Assembly: GCA_002423425.1 (NCBI GenBank)
Contig: DIWC01000049.1
Location: 125,123 to 163,400 of the forward strand
Source of the DNA: Peptococcaceae bacterium UBA6116
GTDB lineage: Bacteria > Bacillota > Desulfitobacteriia > Desulfitobacteriales > Syntrophobotulaceae
Direction: 5' to 3'
DNA length: 38,278 bases
Shown here: one piece after another, positions 1 to 7,701 of the stretch
How the letters are laid out: each line of letters begins with the position of its first letter
Position numbering within the stretch: the first letter of the stretch is position 1
Notes under the pieces: model-generated
Databases searched by the model: none
The model's input: the letters and a program-made list of their open reading frames with translations, nothing else
Told to the model about the DNA's origin: nothing
Program-made: the position numbers and the translations under genes

Positions 1-75
1 ATATATTATTTTAACACGATTTACCAATATTATACTAGAAATATTGAGACATCTTGTACAGGCTATGTTTAGTTA

Positions 76-1842
76 CTACTTCTTGATATCCACTTTGATG
101 TGAAGTTCTTTTAATTGTTCATTCATTACAGGTGAAGGTGCTTGAGTCATGAGACAACTGGCACTCTGAGTTTTAGGAAAGGCAATTACATCCCTGATAT
201 TCTCCCTGCCGGCAAGGATCATGGTCAGCCTATCTAAGCCAAAAGCGAGTCCTCCATGGGGGGGCGTCCCATACTCAAAGGCTTCTAAAAGATAACCGAA
301 TTTATCTTTAGCTTCCTCCGGGCTTAAACCAATTAAGGTAAAGATCTGTTCCTGTACTTCCCTGCGATGAATTCTAATACTTCCTCCGCCTAATTCCATA
401 CCGTTCAAGACCATGTCGTAAGCTTTCGCCCGAGCTTTAAGCGGTTGTGATTCCAAAACAGCTACATCCCCGTCCATCGGACTGGTAAACATATGATGCA
501 TAGCTGTATATCTTTTAGCTTCCTCGTCATATTCCAAAAGCGGGAATTCCGTTACCCAAAGGCAATTTATAGCGTCGGGAGAAATGAGTTCTAATCTTTT
601 GGCCAATTCCAATCTCAAATTACCTAAAGAACTATGAACAACTGACTCTTTATCCGCTACGAAAAATATAATATCCCCTGTTTCCGCACCCATTACGGAA
701 ATGAGACTCTTCACTTCTTCCTCAGTAAAAAACTTTAGAATGGGAGACTTCATTCCATCTTCAGCCATAACAATATAAGCCAGGCCTTTAGCACCATAGA
801 TACTAACAAATTTAGTAAGGGCATCAATCTCCCGGCGCGGCATTCCTGAACATCCTTTAGCACATAGCCCCTTTACTCTGCCGCCCTTAGCAATCACATC
901 TGTGAAAACCTTGAAACCGGTCTCTCTAACTGCATCAGCAACATCTATTAATTCCATTCCATAACGAGTATCCGGCTTGTCTGAACCAAAACGTTCCATC
1001 GCCTCATAATAGGTCAATCGCGGGAATGGTTTAGGAATCTTGATCCCCTTGATATCCTCGAATATCCTGGTAATTAAATCTTCCATCAAAGGCAGGATAT
1101 CATTCATTTCGATAAAAGACATCTCAATATCTAGTTGGGTAAACTCCGGTTGACGGTCAGCACGCAAATCTTCATCCCGAAAACAACGGGCTATTTGAAA
1201 ATATTTTTCCATACCGGCTACCATCAATAATTGCTTAAAAATCTGAGGCGATTGTGGTAAAGCATAAAAACACCCCTGATTAACCCTGCTTGGGACAAGG
1301 TAGTCCCTGGCTCCTTCAGGTGATGATTTCATAAGAACAGGCGTCTCAATCTCCAGAAAACCTTCCCGGTCGAGAAAATTCCTCATGATCTGCATAACTT
1401 TATGCCGGATCATGATAATCTTTTGCATTTCCGGACGCCTTAAATCTAGATAACGGTGCTTTAAGCGGACGCTTTCTTCAACCACAACATTGTCCTGAAT
1501 ATAGAAAGGCGGAGTTTTGGCTTTATTAAGTATTCTTAAATTTTCAACAACAACCTCAATGTCACCTGTGATCATGTTCGGGTTTTCCGAGCCTTCAGGC
1601 CTTAACCGTACTTTACCATTAATTTCAATTACATATTCCGTACGGAGTCTCTCTGCCAAAGCAAAGCCATTCTCCTTCATATCGGGGTAAAATACGGCCT
1701 GAACTATGCCGGAGCGATCCCTGAGATCAACAAAAATTACGCCGCCATGATCCCTTCTGGTTTGAACCCAGCCAAGCAAGCGGACATTCTCTCCCGCATT
1801 TTCTTTTCTTACAGATGCTGCACTGATTCTTCCTGCTAACAT
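76..1842 (-). CDS. aspS: Aspartyl-tRNA synthetase
   Basis: Charges tRNA with aspartate in the cytoplasm. The 588-residue protein has the usual bacterial length. An N-terminal OB-fold anticodon-binding domain (about residues 1-110) is followed by a class II catalytic core interrupted by a bacterial insertion domain. Visible motifs are motif 2 at residues 221-238 (FRDEDLRADRQPEFTQLD) and motif 3 at 531-539 (GLAFGLDRL). The OB-fold contains RRDHGG with His32. Histidine at this position is associated with non-discriminating AspRS enzymes that also make Asp-tRNA(Asn), whereas E. coli has Leu; this specificity is inferred, and no gatCAB genes are in view. The gene starts 10 bp after the hisS stop, so the two are very likely cotranscribed. 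Confidence 0.97.
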   Translation of the reverse strand: MLAGRISAASVRKENAGENVRLLGWVQTRRDHGGVIFVDLRDRSGIVQAVFYPDMKENGFALAERLRTEYVIEINGKVRLRPEGSENPNMITGDIEVVVENLRILNKAKTPPFYIQDNVVVEESVRLKHRYLDLRRPEMQKIIMIRHKVMQIMRNFLDREGFLEIETPVLMKSSPEGARDYLVPSRVNQGCFYALPQSPQIFKQLLMVAGMEKYFQIARCFRDEDLRADRQPEFTQLDIEMSFIEMNDILPLMEDLITRIFEDIKGIKIPKPFPRLTYYEAMERFGSDKPDTRYGMELIDVADAVRETGFKVFTDVIAKGGRVKGLCAKGCSGMPRREIDALTKFVSIYGAKGLAYIVMAEDGMKSPILKFFTEEEVKSLISVMGAETGDIIFFVADKESVVHSSLGNLRLELAKRLELISPDAINCLWVTEFPLLEYDEEAKRYTAMHHMFTSPMDGDVAVLESQPLKARAKAYDMVLNGMELGGGSIRIHRREVQEQIFTLIGLSPEEAKDKFGYLLEAFEYGTPPHGGLAFGLDRLTMILAGRENIRDVIAFPKTQSASCLMTQAPSPVMNEQLKELHIKVDIKK

Positions 1843-1852
1843 TGAAATCCTC

Positions 1853-3133
1853 CTATATTTCGTTCTCTCTGGAATTGATATTATTTATTATAAATTCCCT
1901 GATTCTATCTTTAGGTACTTCGTTTTGATTCCCTAATTTCATATCCCGCACGACAATAATTTCTTTCGTCAATTCTTCTTCTCCAAGAATAAGAACATAC
2001 CTGGAACCGACCCTGTCTGCATATTTCATCTGGTTTTTTAAACCTCTTCCCATTAGGTCTATTAGGGCAGGTATTCCAGCCTTTCTTAAATCGTTTACAA
2101 GTTTAAATCCTTCCTGTTTCGCAAGATCACCAAGTGCTGCAACGACAACTTTATTTTCTATATGTTCTTCTATTTCAATCTTCTGGTTCTCTAAAACTGC
2201 TAAGATCCGTTCCAACCCCATGGCAAAACCAATTCCGGGTGTTGAAGATCCACCGATCTCTTCAACCAGCCCATCATAACGGCCACCGCCACAAATAGCG
2301 CTCTGAGCCCCAATACCCTGCACAATTACTTCAAAAGCAGTTTTCTGATAGTAATCAAGCCCGCGGACCATCTTAGGATTAATCTTATACTTAATGCCGG
2401 AAATATTTAAGTATCTTTGAACGCTATCAAAATGCTGCCGGCAATCCGGACAAAGCGTATCCAGAGTTGTTGGCGCATCAATTGTAAGATCTTGGCAGCC
2501 CTTATTTTTACAATCAAGAATCCTTAAAGGATTACGCTCAAACCTTGTCCGGCAGTCCTGGCAAAGTAAATCTTTTCTATCAAGTAAATAATTCTGAAGT
2601 TTAGTCCGGTGCTCTGCTCTACAGGCAGGGCATCCTACAGAGTTAATATGTACTTCCAACCCGTTTATCTCAAGTCTTTGAAAGAAATCCCAAAGAAGAT
2701 GAATCACTTCGGCGTCAACCAGCGGATCTTCCCCCCCTAAAACTTCAACCCCGAATTGGTGAAATTGCCTAAACCTTCCTGCCTGGGTATTTTCATAACG
2801 AAACATTGGACCGAGATAATACATTTTTGCCGGAGGCATTAGGGCATAAAGCTTATTCTCAACGTAAGCCCTGCAGACCGAAGCCGTCCCTTCAGGACGC
2901 AAGGTCATAGATCTTTGGCCTTTATCGTTAAAGGTATACATTTCTTTATTTACAATATCGGTCGTTTCCCCAACTCCGCGCTGAAAAAGCTCCGTCGCTT
3001 CAAAAATAGGTGTTCTTATCTCCTGATATCCGTACTCGGCACAGACTTTACGAATCTGTTCCTCAAGATAATGCCATTTTTCTATTGTACCCGGGATAAT
3101 ATCCTGAGTACCTTTGGGACGATGGATAACCAT
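1853..3133 (-). CDS. hisS: Histidyl-tRNA synthetase
   Basis: Class II synthetase that charges tRNA(His). From the chosen start the protein has 426 residues, normal for bacterial HisRS. Visible motifs are the motif 2 region (TLRPEGTASVCRAYVEN), the histidine-specific GGGRYDGL, and motif 3 (GIGFAMGLERIL), followed by an anticodon-binding domain. Four CxxC-like pairs lie in the middle (CPACR, CQDCR, CKNKGC, CPDCR), an insertion that may bind zinc. An upstream in-frame ATG at 3193 is possible, but AGGAGG lies 8 bases before the ATG at 3131-3133 and the family consensus begins there (MVIHRPKGTQD). First gene of a hisS-aspS operon with its own promoter. Confidence 0.96.
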   Translation of the reverse strand: MVIHRPKGTQDIIPGTIEKWHYLEEQIRKVCAEYGYQEIRTPIFEATELFQRGVGETTDIVNKEMYTFNDKGQRSMTLRPEGTASVCRAYVENKLYALMPPAKMYYLGPMFRYENTQAGRFRQFHQFGVEVLGGEDPLVDAEVIHLLWDFFQRLEINGLEVHINSVGCPACRAEHRTKLQNYLLDRKDLLCQDCRTRFERNPLRILDCKNKGCQDLTIDAPTTLDTLCPDCRQHFDSVQRYLNISGIKYKINPKMVRGLDYYQKTAFEVIVQGIGAQSAICGGGRYDGLVEEIGGSSTPGIGFAMGLERILAVLENQKIEIEEHIENKVVVAALGDLAKQEGFKLVNDLRKAGIPALIDLMGRGLKNQMKYADRVGSRYVLILGEEELTKEIIVVRDMKLGNQNEVPKDRIREFIINNINSRENEI

Positions 3134-3181
3134 AAATATTCCTCCTGACGGCCAAGGATGACCGGGTAACATTAATACAGT

Positions 3182-3210
3182 ATTATAACACAATTATCGG
3201 CTGCGCTCAT
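3182..3210 (-). promoter_or_regulatory. Extended -10 promoter for hisS-aspS
   Basis: On the minus strand a perfect TATAAT (3182-3187) is preceded by TGT, giving an extended -10 (TGnTATAAT). No good -35 is visible at the expected distance. Transcription would begin near 3175, leaving a leader of about 40 bases before the hisS ribosome binding site, too short for a T-box. Confidence 0.6.
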
Positions 3211-3212
3211 CA

Positions 3213-3238
3213 TTAATAGACAATTTTAATAGACAATT
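3213..3238. repeat. Tandem 13-bp direct repeat upstream of hisS promoter
   Basis: TTAATAGACAATT occurs twice head to tail (3213-3225 and 3226-3238) between the hemZ stop and the hisS promoter. It lies upstream of the -10, where an activator site or AT-rich UP-type element could act. It could also be simple slippage. Confidence 0.6.
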
Positions 3239-3243
3239 TTTCA

Positions 3244-4779
3244 TTATGAAATGCCCACTGCTCCCTCTAAGACCCTTTTTCTTTTGGCATGGACTTCACG
3301 AAAACGTTCGAGATAGTTTTTCAGATCTTGGGGATTATATATGTTCTCGTGCCCGTAATTCCTTTTTGGCAATTTACTGGCGGCACCCGCCCCTAAGCCA
3401 ATGACATTCTGGATTTCTTCGATGGTCGCTACATTATACCGGCATACTTTCCCCGGCAGAGTGTAACCGATATTCTCCAAGTTACCGACTATGTTTTTCT
3501 GTCTATAGAGGTAATAAGGATAATAACCGGCGGAGAGTATTCGATCCTCAATTTCATGTTCAATCTCTGCCCAGTCATAATGTGAATTATGAACATAACT
3601 TTCTTCCCATACAGCAGAACCTCTTTTTAAAGCCATGGCATGAACTGTTAAATTATCAGGTATTAATTCTAGAACCTTATTTATCGAGTCAATGATTTCA
3701 GCGAAGCCTTCACCCGGAAGACCAATAATAAGATCCATGTTGATTGTCCAGTCAGAAAGATCCCTGGCCATGTAGTAGCAATCGATAAGTTCAGATATCC
3801 CATGCGTTCTTCCAATCCTATCTAATGTTTTCTCCTGCATCGACTGAGGGTTAATACTGAGCCGGTTAACTCCATATTGTTTAAGTAGTTTCAGCTTGCT
3901 CAAATCGAGCGTATCCGGCCTTCCGGCCTCAACGGTAAATTCAGCCTCTTGTTTTCTGGGAAGGCGATCACAAATAGTCCTCAGAAGCTCTTCCAGTTCT
4001 TTTACGTCAAGCACCGTAGGGGTTCCGCCTCCGACGTAAATACTATCCGCCTTTAATCCGTTTTCCGCCATCAATTCGGCAGTAAGCTTTATTTCCTGTT
4101 CTAAGGCTTGAAGGTATAAGGGAATCAATTCTTTATTCTTAGCAGATAAAGGATTGGACGGAAAAGAACAATATGAACAGCGCGAGGGACAAAAGGGAAT
4201 TGCCAGATATACAGCAACCTGCTTCGCTTTTTCTTTTATCTCCCGATATGGTTTCTGTACCGTATTAATCCGTTGAAGAAGTTTAATTTTTTCTGAAGAT
4301 ACCAGGTAATAATGATCAAGAATATCTTCTTGAATTTTATTGTCGTAACCAAGTTCTTCCATCTTAGTAATCAGTTTGCCTGGCCGCATGCCGTTAAGAA
4401 TCCCCCAGGGATTTTTTTGTCCTGTTAACCCGGCCAGAAACATGAATACTGTTTTTTTAACCATTATTTGAGCTGAAGGTTCTTTACCAGGTAAAGGAAA
4501 TTGATTTTTAAGAGTTTCTATTTTTGTTGCAAACTGTTGAGAAATGACCTGTCCCTCATTATCAAAAGATAATTCAAAAACGTTTGAGATATCGGAGACC
4601 TTGATCTTTTCAATTCTAAGGATAAGGTCACCCTTAGCGGACTGGTTATCAGCTAATCTCTGTTGAGATAAGCCGATTTCAACTCTATTAACCGGAAAAA
4701 AAGCTGCGACGATAGTACTGCAGCTCTTAATAACTTTTTCTTCTATTGTCATACTCACAAGATGAATTGTTTTCCTCAT
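3244..4779 (-). CDS. hemZ: HemZ-type oxygen-independent coproporphyrinogen oxidase-like radical SAM protein
   Basis: Radical SAM protein of the HemN/HemZ group, named for anaerobic oxidative decarboxylation of coproporphyrinogen III. Members differ, and some act in haem insertion or other chemistry. The 511-residue protein has an N-terminal extension of about 185 residues, typical of HemZ. The iron-sulfur motif CxxxCxYC follows at Cys197, Cys201 and Cys204, then YVGGGTPT for SAM binding. The start overlaps the MBL hydrolase stop by ATGA. No strong Shine-Dalgarno is visible, so translational coupling is likely; a start nine codons downstream is possible. No other haem genes are nearby, so the substrate is inferred from family. 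Confidence 0.85.
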   Translation of the reverse strand: MRKTIHLVSMTIEEKVIKSCSTIVAAFFPVNRVEIGLSQQRLADNQSAKGDLILRIEKIKVSDISNVFELSFDNEGQVISQQFATKIETLKNQFPLPGKEPSAQIMVKKTVFMFLAGLTGQKNPWGILNGMRPGKLITKMEELGYDNKIQEDILDHYYLVSSEKIKLLQRINTVQKPYREIKEKAKQVAVYLAIPFCPSRCSYCSFPSNPLSAKNKELIPLYLQALEQEIKLTAELMAENGLKADSIYVGGGTPTVLDVKELEELLRTICDRLPRKQEAEFTVEAGRPDTLDLSKLKLLKQYGVNRLSINPQSMQEKTLDRIGRTHGISELIDCYYMARDLSDWTINMDLIIGLPGEGFAEIIDSINKVLELIPDNLTVHAMALKRGSAVWEESYVHNSHYDWAEIEHEIEDRILSAGYYPYYLYRQKNIVGNLENIGYTLPGKVCRYNVATIEEIQNVIGLGAGAASKLPKRNYGHENIYNPQDLKNYLERFREVHAKRKRVLEGAVGIS

Positions 4780-5408
4780 TCTGCAAAATCACTTTTGAGA
4801 TAGGGATTAATTTTCTTTTCCCGGCCGATCGTCGTACTAGATCCATGCCCCGGAAATACCTTAAGGCTATCATCTAACACCAGCAGCTTTTCTTTTATAC
4901 CTTTTATCAATTTTTTCATACTACCGCCGGGAAAATCGGTCCTGCCGACTGCTCCGTCAAAAAGAGTATCACCGCTGATTAAACCGTCTTTTGTCAATAA
5001 ACAAATTCCGCCCGGTGTGTGTCCCGGAGTATGAATAACCTTGACCGTCATTTCTCCTACGTGCAAGATCTGATTATCCTCAAGCAGGATTTCAGCCGCA
5101 GTTATATTAGTATCCTGTCCAACAAAGGCCGAAAAGTTTCTATGCGCATTGGTCAGCATTTCTGCATCCTCTCTGTGAACCGCAACTATTACGCCCAACT
5201 CTTTTCTAAGTTCTTCAACCGCCCCAATATGATCCCAATGCCCGTGTGTAAGAACGATATATTGAATATCCTTATTTCTTTCCTTTAGCCAGCCGGAAAT
5301 CATCCTGCTTCCTGACCCAGGATCAACTAGAATTGCCTTAGCGGTTTTATCACAGGATACCAAATAACAATTTTCGTCCAACACGGGAGTAACTAATCTT
5401 TCAATCAT
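4776..5408 (-). CDS. MBL-fold metallo-hydrolase (glyoxalase II-like)
   Basis: Cytoplasmic metallo-beta-lactamase fold hydrolase of the YcbL/GloB-like group. The 210-residue protein carries the metal-binding THGHWDH motif (His55, His57, Asp59, His60), then HTPGHTPGG and GDTLFDGAVGRTD, with a C-terminal FPGHG. Family members hydrolyse thioesters such as S-lactoylglutathione, but the true substrate here is unknown. The start has a GGTGG site just before it and overlaps the last 8 bases of the dtd remnant upstream, so translation may be coupled to that remnant. The gene sits between relA and hemZ. Confidence 0.85.
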   Translation of the reverse strand: MIERLVTPVLDENCYLVSCDKTAKAILVDPGSGSRMISGWLKERNKDIQYIVLTHGHWDHIGAVEELRKELGVIVAVHREDAEMLTNAHRNFSAFVGQDTNITAAEILLEDNQILHVGEMTVKVIHTPGHTPGGICLLTKDGLISGDTLFDGAVGRTDFPGGSMKKLIKGIKEKLLVLDDSLKVFPGHGSSTTIGREKKINPYLKSDFAE

Positions 5409-5514
5409 TTTTTTCCACCTTGCTATCTTCCAATTTCATCTTCTGCTGCTCATCCTCAAAAATTCTTAACCCAATTATTTTTTCCGCAGCAAGCAATCCT
5501 ACCACACAGAGCAT
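5401..5514 (-). pseudogene. Remnant of D-aminoacyl-tRNA deacylase gene (dtd)
   Basis: This 37-codon ORF has an AGGGG site before its ATG. Its core, AEKIIGLRIFEDEQQKMKL, closely resembles the conserved Dtd stretch AEKIxxLRIFEDExGKMNL (about residues 55-78 of a protein of roughly 148 residues). The N-terminal barrel, the SQFTL motif and the C-terminal NGPVT motif, which form the active site, are all missing. The first residues, LCVVGL, look like a collapsed version of the strand before this region. The position between relA and an MBL hydrolase is where many clostridial genomes carry dtd. I infer decay by deletion. The remnant may survive because its translation leads into the overlapping downstream start. 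Confidence 0.72.
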
Positions 5515-5530
5515 TTATTTTTCCCCTGTT

Positions 5531-7675
5531 TTAAAGTCTTTCCACCAAAGATACATCTTTTACACGGCGGATTTTTTGCAACACAAAATTTAAATGTTCA
5601 AGATTTCTAGCCTCAATATTGAGCTGGATGTTGGATATTCTATCTTTTCCAACCCTGGCGTTAATGCCTAATATATGGGTCCTCGTATCCATCATTACAT
5701 TCATGATATCTGTTACTAAACGTGGCCTGTCCAAGCCTATTACCTCCAGATCCACAGGATATACATAATCAGTACTTAGTTCCCATTCAACATCAATAAA
5801 ACGGTCTTTATCTTTAACCGTCATACCGATTAGTTCGCTGCAATCCATTCTGTGAATAGAGACACCTCTCCCTCTGGTAATAAAGCCTACAATTTTGTCA
5901 CCCGGCAGCGGGTTGCAACAGTGGGATAGGCGGATAAGGATATTATCAACACCTTTGACCCTGACTCCTTGGAAAGCCTTAGCTGACGTTTTAGATTCCT
6001 GGGGAAAAAACTGTACAGGTTGAACTTCTTCTTTAATTATTTCATCCTTTAAACGGGCCAGCCCTTTTCTGAAGGTGATAGCTCCGTTTCCGAGGACAGC
6101 ATAAAAATCTTCGATGCCGTTAAATCCAAAACTTTTTGCCAAGTTCATCAGGTTGTCATTTTTCAGAGAAACAGCAGGGTCTATCCCCACTTTTCGTGCT
6201 TCACGCTCCAAACCTTCTTTGCCTCTGACAATATTCTCTTCCCTATTTTCCTTTTTAAACCACTGGCGAATCCTATTTTTGGCTTGAGATGTCTTAACTA
6301 AGCAAACCCAATCACGGCTAGGCCCTGCCGGAATTTTTGACGTTAAAATTTCGATAATATCCCCATTCTTCAATTGGATGTCTAAAGGCACAATCCGGCC
6401 ATTTATTTTAGCTCCGATACAGCTATGACCGACACCTGTATGGACGCGATAGGCAAAGTCTATAGGACAAGAACCCGCAGGCAGCTCGACGACATCACCC
6501 TTAGGGGTAAAGACAAATACGGTATCGGCAAAAAGGTCCACCTTTAACGACTCCATTAATTCGCCGGCATCCCGGGAATCATGCTGCCATTCCAGAAGCT
6601 GGCGCAGCCAGGAAAGTTTTTGTTCGAAGTTACTTTCTATTTTTTTTCCTTCTTTATATTTCCAATGGGCTGCAATTCCATATTCGGCAGTCCGGTGCAT
6701 CTCCCAGGTCCTGATTTGGATTTCAAATGGTTCTCCCTGAGTGCCAAATAGCGTTGTATGCAAGGATTGGTACAAATTCGGTTTGGGCATGGCAATATAA
6801 TCTTTAAACCTCCCCGGAATAGGTTTCCAGAGAGTATGAATAATACCTAAAGCTCCATAACAGTCATTTACTGTCTCTACAACAACCCTGACGGCCATTA
6901 AGTCATAGATTTCACTAAGATCCTTATTTTGATTGAACATTTTTTTATATATGCTGTAAAAATGTTTTGGCCGGCCGGCAATATTGGCTTCAATTCCTAC
7001 TTCCTCAAGTTTTATCTTCAGCTGCTCAATTACTTCGTTAATTTGCTCTTCTCTTTCTTTTCTTTTAAGAGAAATCCCCTCGACAAGTTCATAGTATTCT
7101 TTAGGGTTTAAAAACCTGAATGATAAATCCTCAAGTTCCCATTTAATCCGAAAAATTCCTAACCTGTTAGCCAAGGGAGCATAAATTTCCAGTGTTTCCT
7201 GAGCAACCTCTTTTTGTTTCTCTTCCGGCTGATAAACCAAAGTTCTCATATTATGAAGCCTGTCGGCAAGTTTAATGAGTACGACACGAATATCTTTAGC
7301 CATTGCCAGAAACATTTTACGGAGATTTTCCACCTGGACTTCAACTTTACTTTTATATTCAATCTTCCCGAGTTTCGTAATACCGTCGACCAAGCCGGCA
7401 ACTTCCTCCCCAAAAGTCTTACGGATATCGTCTAAGTTTTTCTCGGTATCTTCGGCAACATCGTGCAGGAGAGCCGCAATTATCGTCGAATCATCCATTT
7501 CTAATCCGGCAAGAATATATGCAACTTCAAGTGGATGAAAAATATATTCCTCACCTGAATTTCGTAGTTGGCCTCGGTGCGCCTCCTCGGCAAAAGCATA
7601 GGCTTTTTCGATTCTTTCCATATTATATTGGGCATTATTCGCCATTAGCTTTTCTTTAAGTTTTTCGATCGTCAT
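5531..7675 (-). CDS. relA: Bifunctional (p)ppGpp synthetase/hydrolase
   Basis: Makes and degrades the stringent-response alarmone (p)ppGpp. The 714-residue protein has the full Rel layout. The N-terminal HD hydrolase domain carries His71-Asp72 in LLHDVAED. The synthetase domain carries RFKD at 289-292, the RxKD form typical of bifunctional Rel enzymes, and YQSLHTTLFG. These are followed by a TGS domain (VFVFTPKGDVVELPAGSCPIDFAY), a zinc-finger-like region (HCCNPLPGDKIVGFITRGRG) and a C-terminal ACT domain. Both active sites look intact. GAGGTGG precedes the ATG. It follows recJ after 26 bases and is probably cotranscribed with it. Confidence 0.96.
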   Translation of the reverse strand: MTIEKLKEKLMANNAQYNMERIEKAYAFAEEAHRGQLRNSGEEYIFHPLEVAYILAGLEMDDSTIIAALLHDVAEDTEKNLDDIRKTFGEEVAGLVDGITKLGKIEYKSKVEVQVENLRKMFLAMAKDIRVVLIKLADRLHNMRTLVYQPEEKQKEVAQETLEIYAPLANRLGIFRIKWELEDLSFRFLNPKEYYELVEGISLKRKEREEQINEVIEQLKIKLEEVGIEANIAGRPKHFYSIYKKMFNQNKDLSEIYDLMAVRVVVETVNDCYGALGIIHTLWKPIPGRFKDYIAMPKPNLYQSLHTTLFGTQGEPFEIQIRTWEMHRTAEYGIAAHWKYKEGKKIESNFEQKLSWLRQLLEWQHDSRDAGELMESLKVDLFADTVFVFTPKGDVVELPAGSCPIDFAYRVHTGVGHSCIGAKINGRIVPLDIQLKNGDIIEILTSKIPAGPSRDWVCLVKTSQAKNRIRQWFKKENREENIVRGKEGLEREARKVGIDPAVSLKNDNLMNLAKSFGFNGIEDFYAVLGNGAITFRKGLARLKDEIIKEEVQPVQFFPQESKTSAKAFQGVRVKGVDNILIRLSHCCNPLPGDKIVGFITRGRGVSIHRMDCSELIGMTVKDKDRFIDVEWELSTDYVYPVDLEVIGLDRPRLVTDIMNVMMDTRTHILGINARVGKDRISNIQLNIEARNLEHLNFVLQKIRRVKDVSLVERL

Positions 7676-7701
7676 GATCCACCTCGGAGATTTCGTAAAA
7701 T

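Noticed and set aside
1..75. Downstream flank of aspS
   Set aside because: AT-rich with no convincing hairpin, ORF or RNA gene.
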